Shown here piece after piece: positions 15,136-23,682 of a DNA stretch of 64,000 nt (position 1 is the stretch's first letter; each line of letters begins with the position of its first letter). A program made the position numbers and the translations under genes. This DNA is from Candidatus Gastranaerophilales bacterium (GTDB lineage Bacteria > Cyanobacteriota > Vampirovibrionia > Gastranaerophilales > Gastranaerophilaceae), in the NCBI GenBank assembly GCA_944324425.1, contig CALUWE010000005.1, positions 1 through 64,000 of the forward strand, in the 5' to 3' direction. The notes under the pieces are model-generated. The model saw nothing but the letters and a program-made list of their open reading frames with translations, was not told the DNA's origin and searched no databases.

Positions 15136-17760
15136 ATGAAAATAATCAGAATATTTTTATTGTTCGGTATATTTATTTTGTTTAACACAACGGCTTTTGG
15201 CGCCGATTATGTGGCTAAAAAACTTGAATCAGGGCAATTGGTTGTTGTGTATGAAATGAAAGACAATCCTATTGTTACAATTAATACTTGGGTTAAAACG
15301 GGCTCAATAAATGAAGATGATACAAATACAGGCGTCGCGCATTTTTTGGAACACCTTTTCTTTAAGGGTTCGGAAAATGTTCCTTCAGGTGAATTTGATA
15401 AAATTTTAGAATCAAAAGGTGCCATTACAAATGCGGCTACCAGCAAAGATTACACTCAATTTTACATAACAATACCTTCCAAAGATTTTGATACTGCTCT
15501 TAAATTGCACTCTGATATGCTTTTAAGACCTTTAATCCCAAGAAAAGAGCTTGAAAAAGAAAGGCTTGTTGTTATTGAAGAAATTTCAAGAGGGTTAGAC
15601 AACCCAACATCTGTCATGTATGAAAACCTTTTTAAATTGGTCTATTCTCCGGAGATTAACAATCACCCTTATAAAAGACCTGTTATAGGTACAAAAGAGG
15701 TTATTTCATCAATTTCAAGAGAAAATATTTTGGAATTTTACAATAAATGGTATACGCCTGATAATATGATTACAATTATCTCGGGCGACATTGATCCTGA
15801 TTATGCAATTAAACAGGTGGCGCAAGCTTTTTCAAGACCGATTACAAAAAATGTCAAAAATTCTTATCCTGCTTTAAATAAAATCACAAAACCGGCCAAA
15901 GTTAATAAAACCATGGATGTTGCACAAGGATATATGGCAATAGGCTTTAGGGCGCCAAAGTTTGAAGACAATAAAGAGGCTTATGCTTTGGATGTTCTTG
16001 CCGTTATATTGGGCGGTTCCAACAGTTCAATTTTAAATACAGAATTAAAAGAAAAGAAACAATTGGTTAATTCAATTTCGGCTTCATATTCACAATATAT
16101 GGATGACGGCCTTTTTATAATATCTTCAACTTATAAGCCGGCTAAAATTTCTTTGGTGGAAAAAGAAATATTTGATGAAATTCAAAAAATTAAACAAGGC
16201 TCAATTACAAAAGAAGATGTTCAAAAAGCCAAAAACATGATAAAAACTTCCACATATTACAGCAGAGAATCTGCGGCAAACATTGCAAATGAACTCGGAT
16301 TTTTTACATTGTATTTCAACACTCCCAAAATGTATGACAAATATTTAAAAAGAATTGACAGGGTTTCTGTTAAGGATGTTGTAAATGCCGCAAACAAATA
16401 TTTATTAAAAGAACAATCGGCAACATCAACCGTAATGCCCGAAAAAACATCTTATGTTGAAATTTCGGACATTCAGCAAATGGCGGCAGCCGCAAAGATA
16501 ATTCCCGATACCGCAAAAATTTTGGAATCAAACAAAAATGAAACAAAATATCTTTTGGATAACGGCGCAACCTTAATTGTAAGAAAGAATAAGCAAAATT
16601 CCATAATTGCTCTTGATATAAATGCAAAGGGCGGCTCATTCCTTGAAAGTTCCCCCGGAACCGCCTATCTTGCAGCTGCTAATGCAAAGAGGGGCACCAA
16701 ATCATTCAGCTTTGATGAAATGAACGATTTTCTTGATGAAAACGGGATAAAGCTTTCGCTTTCGGCTAATCCCGATGCTTTCAACATTTCTATGTTGACT
16801 ACAAAAAACAGGCTTGATGAAGCTTTTATGGTGCTGAATGAAGTTGTTAATTACCCTTCTTTTACGACAACTGAAATTGACAAAACAAGAAAACATTATA
16901 AAGAGTATGTAAATTCTCTGAAAGACAGGTCTTTGGCGCTTGCCATGGACAGATTTTCGGGGCTTTCATATAAGGGTTATCCTTATGCAAACAATTCCGA
17001 AATTGTTTTGCCCTTGATTGATAAAATTTCAAGGGAAGAAATTGTTAAATTTTACAGTAATATATTGGATTCTAAAAACCTTGTCATAGCAATCACGGGC
17101 GATGTTGATGATAATGATATGATAAAAGAATTCAATAAAATATTTGAAGATAAGGGGCAAAAGAAAGTTGAAATTAAAGAATTCAACAGAACAAGTTTTG
17201 TTCCGAGCGAAAATATTTCTAAGAAAATATCTTCAGACAAAGAAACAACTTGGATTGTTTTGGGATACAAAACTCCTTCCGTATACGATATTAAAGATAT
17301 AGCTACACTAAGGGTTATTGATTCGGTTTTGGGAACAGGCATGAGCTCCCGTTTGTTTAAATCTTTAAGAGAAAACCAAGGCCTTGCATATCAGGTTGGC
17401 ACAAATATTAACCAATATGCAAACGACTCTTCATTTTTTGCCTATATAGGAACTAATTTCAAAAATGAACAAAAGGCAATAGAAGGCATTTTGGCAGAGT
17501 TTCACAAATTAAAAACAGAATTTATTCCGAATAAAGAATTAACTGAAGCGAAAGAAAAGCTTTTGGGCAACATGACAATTTCTATTGAAACCAACATGGA
17601 CAGAAGCAGCCTGCTTTCAAAATATAGTGCATACGGCTACGATATTAATTTTCTTGAAAACTTGAAGAGTGCAATAAATAACGTTACATCGAGCGATATT
17701 TTGACATTTGCAAATAAATATTTTAACAGCCCGTATATATCTGTTATTGTCGGAAAATAA
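15136..17760 (+). CDS. Exported M16 family zinc peptidase (two-lobe)
   Basis: 874 residues. An N-terminal signal peptide (hydrophobic to about residue 20, NTTAFGADY near the cleavage site) sends it to the periplasm or outer face. The first M16 lobe has the inverted zinc motif HFLEH near 72, with the distal ligand in VIEEISR about 75 residues later. The second lobe, from about 450, lacks HxxEH but has the partner-lobe RENQGLAYQVG region. This is the PqqL/insulinase architecture that degrades or trims peptides. It starts directly after the stop of the radical SAM gene, suggesting a joint role. Downstream lies an EF-hand gene preceded by a large hairpin. Confidence 0.92.
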   Translation: MKIIRIFLLFGIFILFNTTAFGADYVAKKLESGQLVVVYEMKDNPIVTINTWVKTGSINEDDTNTGVAHFLEHLFFKGSENVPSGEFDKILESKGAITNAATSKDYTQFYITIPSKDFDTALKLHSDMLLRPLIPRKELEKERLVVIEEISRGLDNPTSVMYENLFKLVYSPEINNHPYKRPVIGTKEVISSISRENILEFYNKWYTPDNMITIISGDIDPDYAIKQVAQAFSRPITKNVKNSYPALNKITKPAKVNKTMDVAQGYMAIGFRAPKFEDNKEAYALDVLAVILGGSNSSILNTELKEKKQLVNSISASYSQYMDDGLFIISSTYKPAKISLVEKEIFDEIQKIKQGSITKEDVQKAKNMIKTSTYYSRESAANIANELGFFTLYFNTPKMYDKYLKRIDRVSVKDVVNAANKYLLKEQSATSTVMPEKTSYVEISDIQQMAAAAKIIPDTAKILESNKNETKYLLDNGATLIVRKNKQNSIIALDINAKGGSFLESSPGTAYLAAANAKRGTKSFSFDEMNDFLDENGIKLSLSANPDAFNISMLTTKNRLDEAFMVLNEVVNYPSFTTTEIDKTRKHYKEYVNSLKDRSLALAMDRFSGLSYKGYPYANNSEIVLPLIDKISREEIVKFYSNILDSKNLVIAITGDVDDNDMIKEFNKIFEDKGQKKVEIKEFNRTSFVPSENISKKISSDKETTWIVLGYKTPSVYDIKDIATLRVIDSVLGTGMSSRLFKSLRENQGLAYQVGTNINQYANDSSFFAYIGTNFKNEQKAIEGILAEFHKLKTEFIPNKELTEAKEKLLGNMTISIETNMDRSSLLSKYSAYGYDINFLENLKSAINNVTSSDILTFANKYFNSPYISVIVGK

Positions 17761-17786
17761 TTATCATTCATTTATATGTTTTACTT

Positions 17787-17836
17787 TTTAATTCCTGTCA
17801 TTAAACTTATAAATAAGTTAGGAAACAGGAATTAAA
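17787..17836 (+). promoter_or_regulatory. 50-bp nested inverted repeat covering the ribosome-binding site
   Basis: The outer arms TTTAATTCCTGT (17787-17798) and ACAGGAATTAAA (17825-17836) are a perfect 12-bp inverted repeat. The inner arms AACTTAT (17804-17810) and ATAAGTT (17813-17819) are a perfect 7-bp repeat. Two 5-nt stretches form a symmetric internal loop. The AGGAA and AGGA elements that serve as Shine-Dalgarno for the ATG at 17840 lie within this structure. It could be an RNA fold controlling translation, or a dyad operator. Confidence 0.6.
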
Positions 17837-17839
17837 TTT

Positions 17840-18385
17840 ATGACTAATAGGATTAGCGGAAATTCACTTTTTGCACAGGCTGCATCAGGTTTAAATTCAA
17901 GTTTTTACTACCTTTCTTTATTGTCAGGTTCTACAAACGGTTTAACTTTGGATAATATCTTGCATCCTGATACCAAAAACTCGGGTGCAAGTGCTATATA
18001 TTTAAACTCAACTTTTGCTCAATATCTTGCAAAAAACTTTAATTATATTGATATGGATGGCGACGGCACTATTACTCAATCTGATATTACAAATTACAGC
18101 ACTCAATTGTATGGCACAGGGCTAACTTATGCTCAATTATCGCAATTGTGCGCACAAGGCGGTTCAGGTTCACTTTATGAAACTGTTTTAAATAATTTTC
18201 AGCAAATAGATGCTAACCACGACGGCAGAGTTACAAGTGCCGAAATTTCGGCTTATGGTATTAATCAGGAAAAAGAAGAAATGGAAAGTAAATATCCTAA
18301 ATATGACTTAAAGGGTATGTCAATTTTCCATGATACAACAACTTCAACCACAAGCAGTGAAGCAACGGAAACAGAAAAAGTTTAA
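17840..18385 (+). CDS. EF-hand calcium-binding protein
   Basis: 181 residues with two canonical 12-residue EF-hand loops: DMDGDGTITQSD (71-82, Asp instead of Glu at position 12) and DANHDGRVTSAE (124-135). The N-terminal 60 residues are Ser/Leu/Asn-rich with no classical signal peptide; the C-terminus is Thr/Ser-rich. A pair of EF-hands separated by about 40 residues resembles a calmodulin-like lobe or a dockerin-like element, but spacing and flanks do not match dockerin. Location and partners are unknown. It lies 80 bp after the M16 protease gene but has its own structured leader. Calcium binding is a strong inference from the loops. Confidence 0.82.
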   Translation: MTNRISGNSLFAQAASGLNSSFYYLSLLSGSTNGLTLDNILHPDTKNSGASAIYLNSTFAQYLAKNFNYIDMDGDGTITQSDITNYSTQLYGTGLTYAQLSQLCAQGGSGSLYETVLNNFQQIDANHDGRVTSAEISAYGINQEKEEMESKYPKYDLKGMSIFHDTTTSTTSSEATETEKV

Positions 18386-18387
18386 CT

Positions 18388-18918
18388 TTAGGTTTTTATG
18401 AAATCTAATTTACAACGACCATAAACCTTTTCTCTAAAGGGTGCAGATATTTTGCCGTAAATTCGGGAAAATTCCTGCATTCTTTTTTTATCGTATTCAA
18501 TAACCATAATTGAATCTTTAAATTTTTCAAAAACTTTTATGATTGCTTTTTCATAATCGGTTTCCCAAGGAGGATCTATATAAATTACATCGGGCTTAAT
18601 ATCAAGATTTTCAATAATTTTGATTGAGTCTCCCTTAATTATTTCAAAGCCGCTTTTTGCTATTTTTAGGTTTTCTTTTATTATTTTTATTGCACTGAAA
18701 TTTTTATCAATTGAAACAGTTTTAAAACCTCTTGACAAGGCTTCTAAACTCATAATGCCCGAGCCTGCATATAAATCAAGAAAAATTTTGTTTTCAAAAT
18801 CTCCTAAAATCGAATACAAAACATTAAAAACACTTTCTCTTGTTTTTGAAAGTGTTGGTTTTGCACAGTTTGGCGTAATAACTTTTACACCTTTATATTG
18901 CCCGCCTGTAACATGCAA
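18388..18918 (-). CDS. rsmD: 16S rRNA (guanine966-N2)-methyltransferase
   Basis: 176 residues, the family length. Motifs: the N-terminal VTGGQYKGVKV, the TRESVFNVLYS helix, the SAM-binding DLYAGSGIMSLEALSRG near residue 60, and the catalytic DPPW near residue 118. It methylates G966 of 16S rRNA during 30S assembly. It converges on the EF-hand gene with 2 bp between stops and is divergent from the flavoprotein gene. Confidence 0.93.
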   Translation of the reverse strand: MHVTGGQYKGVKVITPNCAKPTLSKTRESVFNVLYSILGDFENKIFLDLYAGSGIMSLEALSRGFKTVSIDKNFSAIKIIKENLKIAKSGFEIIKGDSIKIIENLDIKPDVIYIDPPWETDYEKAIIKVFEKFKDSIMVIEYDKKRMQEFSRIYGKISAPFREKVYGRCKLDFIKT

Positions 18919-18950
18919 TTTTTTACTCCTTAATTTATATTCAATTTATC

Positions 18951-20315
18951 ATGAAAAAAATTGTAATTATAGGCGGCTGCGCGGCTGGCCCAAAAGCTGC
19001 GTCAAAATGTAAAAGAATTAACCCTGAAAATATTGTGGAATTATACACATTGGAAAATATGGTTTCATATTCCGCTTGCGGTATGCCTTATTTTATAGGC
19101 GGTATTGTCCCAAATGTTAACAATCTGCTTGTAAGAAGTCCTGAAGAATTCAAAAAAATGAGCATAGATGTATTTTTAAACCATAAATGCACAAAAATTA
19201 ATCCTGATAAAAAAACGGTTGTTTTTAACAATGATAAAGAAGTCAAATATGATGATTTAATTTTGTGTATCGGCTCAAATCCTTATATTCCGAATATAAA
19301 AAACTATAATCTAAAAAATGTTTTTAATCTTAAAGTTATTCAAGACGGTATTGATATTAAAAATTTGGCAACGGTTTCAAAATCTGCAGTTTTAATTGGT
19401 GCAGGATATATTGCGCTTGAGCTCTTAGAAGCATTTGTCAGAAACGATATTAAAGTTACAATAATCGAAAAATCTTCAAGAATAATACCTGTTTTTGACG
19501 ATGAAATATCCGATGAAATAAAACGGGAAATTTTAAATAATTCCAAAGGGCTTGTTGAATTTATCAATAACGATGAAGTTATTGAATTTTTAGGAAATGA
19601 AAAATTTGAAGGCGTTATTACAAAAAACGGCTCTAAAATTTATGCCGATTTTTGCGTTGTTGCGGCAGGTGTTAAGCCCAATGTTGATATTGCACGCGAA
19701 GCCGGAATTGAAATCGGTGTAACGGGTGCAATTAAAGTGGATAATAAAATGCGGACATCAATTGAAAATATCTGGGCGGCAGGCGATTGCACGGAAGATA
19801 TTTTTATTCCCACAAAACAATCTGTTTATAGAGCATTGGGGACAATTGCATATAAACAAGGGCGAGTTGCCGCAATTAATGTAAATTCTGATTTTACGGG
19901 TATTACAGAGCAATTTGACGGAATTTTAGGCTCAATGGTAACAAAATATTTTGATTATTCAATTGCTCTGACGGGTTTAAGTGAAAGTTCGGCCAATGAA
20001 CTGACAAATTATTTTAACATTACCCCAATTTCAGCCACTGTTGAAGAATATGATAAAGCGGGGTATATGCCAAAAATCGGCACTTTGAAGGTTAAATTGA
20101 CTGCCGATAAAAGAACAGGTGAAATTTTGGGTGCTCAAGCAATAGGGACAGGAGATACTGACAAAAGAATAAGTGTTGTTGCTTCCGCTCTTCGTGCAAA
20201 CCTTACCATAAATGAATTTCTTCATTTGGATTTGCCTTATTCTCCGCCTTTTTCATCTACAATTGACCCCTTGTTGACAGCTGCATATAAACTTAAACAA
20301 ATGATTGATTCTTAA
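18951..20315 (+). CDS. CoA-disulfide reductase / NADH oxidase-like flavoprotein
   Basis: 454 residues of the pyridine nucleotide-disulfide oxidoreductase class with a single redox cysteine. The FAD-binding VIIGGCAAG is at the N-terminus, SYSACGMPYFIGG places the active Cys at residue 43 as in CoA-disulfide reductases, AVLIGAGYIALEL is the NAD(P)H site, and IWAAGDCTED is the second FAD motif. A dimerisation domain follows from about 330. It reduces CoA disulfide or persulfide, or oxygen, with NAD(P)H; the substrates cannot be separated by sequence inspection. The start has no Shine-Dalgarno. Confidence 0.88.
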   Translation: MKKIVIIGGCAAGPKAASKCKRINPENIVELYTLENMVSYSACGMPYFIGGIVPNVNNLLVRSPEEFKKMSIDVFLNHKCTKINPDKKTVVFNNDKEVKYDDLILCIGSNPYIPNIKNYNLKNVFNLKVIQDGIDIKNLATVSKSAVLIGAGYIALELLEAFVRNDIKVTIIEKSSRIIPVFDDEISDEIKREILNNSKGLVEFINNDEVIEFLGNEKFEGVITKNGSKIYADFCVVAAGVKPNVDIAREAGIEIGVTGAIKVDNKMRTSIENIWAAGDCTEDIFIPTKQSVYRALGTIAYKQGRVAAINVNSDFTGITEQFDGILGSMVTKYFDYSIALTGLSESSANELTNYFNITPISATVEEYDKAGYMPKIGTLKVKLTADKRTGEILGAQAIGTGDTDKRISVVASALRANLTINEFLHLDLPYSPPFSSTIDPLLTAAYKLKQMIDS

Positions 20316-20348
20316 ATATTTTAACCACCGTATAAAGGAATTCTTTAT

Positions 20349-20837
20349 TTGAATAACCTAGAAAAAAAGCAAATTATATATAATATTCTTAAAACAAACG
20401 GAATCATTCGGGAAAATGAAAAAGAAGCCGATTTTATTGTCAGCGATATTTTTCTTAAATCTGCAATGTTTTTGGATGTTTTCGAAGATGAAAATGAAGT
20501 GTATAATTATTTACAAGATTTTATTAACAGTTTAATTCAAAGAGATTCGAAAGAACCCGATATGACGGAAAATATTTTAAAAGACAACATAGATTCAATT
20601 AAAGACCCAAGAACAATTATTTTTGATATAACGGATGAAAGCAAATATATACGAAAAATATTAAAAAGGCTTGCCGAATTAGACAGAGTTAAGCCGAATA
20701 AAAAATATATTTCCATATTTTACAGAAAATATATTAAAGGTGTTTCTTTTGAGCAAGTGGCGCATGAGCTCAATATTTCGGATAAAGAACTCAAAGACAG
20801 AATTTTTGACATAGTTAAGTTTGTCTCAAAAGACTGA
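20349..20837 (+). CDS. Unknown protein with sigma region 4-like helix-turn-helix C-terminus
   Basis: 162 residues from a TTG at 20349 with AAAGGA 8 nt upstream. Residues 1-110 are acidic, helical and unrecognised. The last 40 residues (SIFYRKYIKGVSFEQVAHEL then NISDKELKDRIFDIVKFV) read like the HTH of sigma-70 region 4 or a SatD/YlxM-type regulator, but no region 2 is present, so it is not a sigma factor. It may bind DNA. It probably shares a transcript with the upstream flavoprotein (33 bp gap). Confidence 0.65.
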   Translation: MNNLEKKQIIYNILKTNGIIRENEKEADFIVSDIFLKSAMFLDVFEDENEVYNYLQDFINSLIQRDSKEPDMTENILKDNIDSIKDPRTIIFDITDESKYIRKILKRLAELDRVKPNKKYISIFYRKYIKGVSFEQVAHELNISDKELKDRIFDIVKFVSKD

Positions 20838-20840
20838 AGA

Positions 20841-21389
20841 TTAAATCGTAAGAGAGCTTGAATGAGGCATACTTTTTGTAAAATTAATGTATGACTGCAT
20901 ATTTAAAGGTTGTTTTGCTCTGAAATTCGGATATGTTCTGCCGTCATATATTTCAGGCGGTGGCGGTGTCAGATTTTTCTTTTCCATTATTTTTTTAATA
21001 ACAACGCTTGATTTATTTCTTAAAATAGGTGTGATTATATTGCTTGAAATAACCCCGCCTGCAATTGCCGCAAGGGTTCTTGCGCCTTCTACGGCCTGCT
21101 TGTTGTCAGGAAAACGTTTGCCTGCCAGTCTGCTTGCCATGTTCATAATCGGAATTGTAACGGCAGCATAAGTTGCAATGTTAAATGTGCCGTCCATAAT
21201 TTCCTGCGGAACAAGGAATTTTTTTTCTTCTTTTCCGATATCTTTATTGGCAATTAGCCCTATTGTTTGTGCCATTGAGGCCAAAGCCCATCCGATGGCG
21301 GCAGATATAAATAAGAAATTGCCGTTGTTTTTAACGCTTTGTTTTAAGAATTTTCCGCCCGCTTTGGCTGTGTTTTCTAAAATGTTCAT
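20841..21389 (-). CDS. Unknown membrane protein, partner of the upstream gene
   Basis: 182 residues with three hydrophobic stretches: near 27-48 (FLFISAAIGWALASMAQTIG), 68-88 (NIATYAAVTIPIMNMASRLA) and 104-122 (LAAIAGGVISSNIITPIL). The middle part LIANKDIGKEE parallels LTNKDVDKDT in the neighbour 21386-21952, and both end in a hydrophobic helix followed by a K-rich K(I/M)xEK segment, so the two appear distantly paralogous. They overlap by 4 bp (ATGA), hence are coupled and probably form a complex. The C-terminal tail is Pro-rich and soluble. No known family is recognised. Confidence 0.7.
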   Translation of the reverse strand: MNILENTAKAGGKFLKQSVKNNGNFLFISAAIGWALASMAQTIGLIANKDIGKEEKKFLVPQEIMDGTFNIATYAAVTIPIMNMASRLAGKRFPDNKQAVEGARTLAAIAGGVISSNIITPILRNKSSVVIKKIMEKKNLTPPPPEIYDGRTYPNFRAKQPLNMQSYINFTKSMPHSSSLTI

Positions 21390-21952
21390 TTAACAACCTC
21401 CGTATTTTGCGGCACGGTTTGATTATCTGTATTTTCAGGGTCTTTCTCGTATTTTTCGTTCATCTTGTTTGTAAGCCAGTTTGTAACAGGCGCATCAATC
21501 AAGAAGTTCGTTGCAAGCATAACGCCCAGTGCTGTAATTGTTCCTATAACGGCTGCATATTTTTTTGCGCCGCCTTGGTTTTTTATAAAATCTTTTGATT
21601 TTTCAATGGCTTCTTCCGAGAAATTTTCTGCGGTATATTTTGCAATTGAATTGGTAAATTTTTCGTTTTCAAATGCTTTTTCAACGACTTTCATGCAGCC
21701 GCCTCTGATTGCAATGCCGGTAGCGGCACCTACAAGGCCTTTTGCAAAGCTTCTGTTGGCTGAAATTCTTCTTGTGTCTTTGTCTACATCTTTATTTGTA
21801 AGGTCAATAATAGGCTGAAAAGTAATTGCGGCAAGGCCCAAAGCCGTTCTTTGCTGCCAGCTGTTAATGTTTGCCGCTTTAGATAAAAGACTTCCTGCAT
21901 TAAATCCTTTAAAATTTGGTGTCGAATAATTTTGTACAGGTGAAATTTTCAA
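21386..21952 (-). CDS. Unknown membrane protein with N-terminal PxFxG tag
   Basis: 188 residues if translation starts at TTG 21952, which has AAGAAGG upstream; the longer ATG form (to 22006) has no such site. The N-terminus is then MKISPVQNY...TPNFKGF, resembling the extra tail of the PRPP synthetase in this window. Two hydrophobic segments follow (LVGAATGIAIRGG and IGTITALGVMLATNFLI), with the conserved-looking TNKDVDKDTRRI between helices. It ends in an Asn/Asp/Gln-rich tail and overlaps the next gene by 4 bp. Unrecognised family. Confidence 0.7.
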   Translation of the reverse strand: MKISPVQNYSTPNFKGFNAGSLLSKAANINSWQQRTALGLAAITFQPIIDLTNKDVDKDTRRISANRSFAKGLVGAATGIAIRGGCMKVVEKAFENEKFTNSIAKYTAENFSEEAIEKSKDFIKNQGGAKKYAAVIGTITALGVMLATNFLIDAPVTNWLTNKMNEKYEKDPENTDNQTVPQNTEVVK

Positions 21953-22143
21953 GCCATACCTTCTTTGATTATTATCTTTCCCAAGTCGTATTAAACCAAA
22001 ACACAAGCTAAATTTGCGTTTTTATTGGATAGTATTAACAATTTTTAATATTACATTCATAGTAGTTTATTGTCAATACCCACCGATATTAATTTTATGT
22101 TAAGATTAAATAGCTTTATGATTTTATATAAGGATATAAACCG

Positions 22144-23682
22144 ATGAAACAGCCGTTTTTCTATGATATTACATTAAGGGATGGAAATCAAGCATTAAAA
22201 AAGCCTTGGGAATTAAGGGATAAAAAGGTTATTTTTGAAAAATTGCTGGAGCTTAATGTTCAAGCTGTTGAAGTCGGTTTTCCCGCAAGTTCCGAAATGG
22301 ATTTTGAAGCTTGCAGACAATTATCTTTAATGGCACCAAGCCACCTTGTTGTATCGGGTTTGGCAAGGTGTGTTGAAAACGACATTATAAGCGTTGTTAA
22401 TTCAATCGGTGAAGCAAAGAAACCAAGAATCCATGTGTTTTTGACCTTGTCTCCTTTTCATATGAAATATGTTTTAAATAAAACCCCTGAAGAAGCAAGA
22501 CAATCGGCAATAAAAGCGGTTAAATTTGCATATGACGAAATTAAAAAAGCAAATAAAGATGGTGAAGTTCAATTTTCAGTGGAGCATTTCGGCGACTGCG
22601 GCGAAAACCTTGATTTTGTGATAGATACCCTAAAAGAAATTGTACAAGCGGGTGCTACAACACTAAATTTGCCAAACACGGTTGAAAGATGCCGCCCCGG
22701 AACTTTTGTCAGAATGGTTGAAAAAGTGAGAGAAAGTATAGATGAATCTGTTACAATTTCTGTTCACAATCATAATGATTTAGGAATGGCAACGGCAACA
22801 ACCGTTGAAAGCTATTTCAAAGGGGCAGTTCAATTGGAATGCGCGCTAAACGGTTTAGGAGAGAGAGCCGGCAACACTAATTTTTATGAGGTTGCTGTTG
22901 CTCTGCATAATTCAGGCGTTGATGTTCCCATTGATTTATCCAAAATATATGAAACCGCATTAATTGTGGCTCAAATGTCAAAAGTTCCGATTTGGGAAAA
23001 AGCCCCCCTTATAGGCCCTGACGCCCTTGCGCACAGATCGGGTATCCACCAAGACGGCGCACTTAAAACAAAAGATATGGAAAAAGGTGCATACAGGCCA
23101 ATTCATCCTTCTTTAATCGGCAGAAAAGATGATGAAAAAATGGGCATTACTTCTCAATCAGGAAAAACAGCAATCTTTGAAGTTATATCTAAAGCGGGCT
23201 ATCCGATTACAATTCAGGAAGCTGTCCGCCTGCAGCCCATTATAAAAGAAGCGGCCGAAAAAGTCGGCGAATTGCCAACAGCACAGCTTATCGATATTTA
23301 TTTCAGCGAAACGTTTAATGTAAAAGGTGATTTTAAATTCAGACATCTTGGTTATTTGAATGACGGTATTTTTGAAGTTGAATTCAGATATAAAAATGAT
23401 GAATTTAAAGTTAAAGGCGAAGGCAACGGCCCTGTGGATGCTTGTATTAATGCATTGAATAAATCAGGGTTTAAAATTAAACTTCTTCACTACGAACAAA
23501 ATTCTCCCGATACCGAATTAAAAGGCGCAGGCGCTGTTGCACAGAGTGAAATTCACTTGGAAGATGAATCGGGCCGTGAAGTTATAGGCAGAGCGCGCCA
23601 CGAATCAACGGCAATTGCAAACGTCAAGGCAATTTTTAACGCTATGAATATTATGAGCAAAGATAAAAAGAATGAACAATAA
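22144..23682 (+). CDS. leuA: 2-isopropylmalate synthase
   Basis: 512 residues of the DRE-TIM metallolyase family. It has DITLRDGNQALKKPW near the N-terminus (catalytic Arg-Asp and metal site), VHNHNDLGMATAT with HxH metal ligands near 218, and NGLGERAGNTNF. The C-terminal domain (from about 390) is the LeuA allosteric fold region. It condenses acetyl-CoA with 2-ketoisovalerate, the first step of leucine synthesis. AAGGA lies upstream of the ATG. A close homologue with other substrates (for example citramalate) is possible, but length and motifs favour LeuA. The following radical SAM gene overlaps it by 11 bp. Confidence 0.88.
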   Translation: MKQPFFYDITLRDGNQALKKPWELRDKKVIFEKLLELNVQAVEVGFPASSEMDFEACRQLSLMAPSHLVVSGLARCVENDIISVVNSIGEAKKPRIHVFLTLSPFHMKYVLNKTPEEARQSAIKAVKFAYDEIKKANKDGEVQFSVEHFGDCGENLDFVIDTLKEIVQAGATTLNLPNTVERCRPGTFVRMVEKVRESIDESVTISVHNHNDLGMATATTVESYFKGAVQLECALNGLGERAGNTNFYEVAVALHNSGVDVPIDLSKIYETALIVAQMSKVPIWEKAPLIGPDALAHRSGIHQDGALKTKDMEKGAYRPIHPSLIGRKDDEKMGITSQSGKTAIFEVISKAGYPITIQEAVRLQPIIKEAAEKVGELPTAQLIDIYFSETFNVKGDFKFRHLGYLNDGIFEVEFRYKNDEFKVKGEGNGPVDACINALNKSGFKIKLLHYEQNSPDTELKGAGAVAQSEIHLEDESGREVIGRARHESTAIANVKAIFNAMNIMSKDKKNEQ

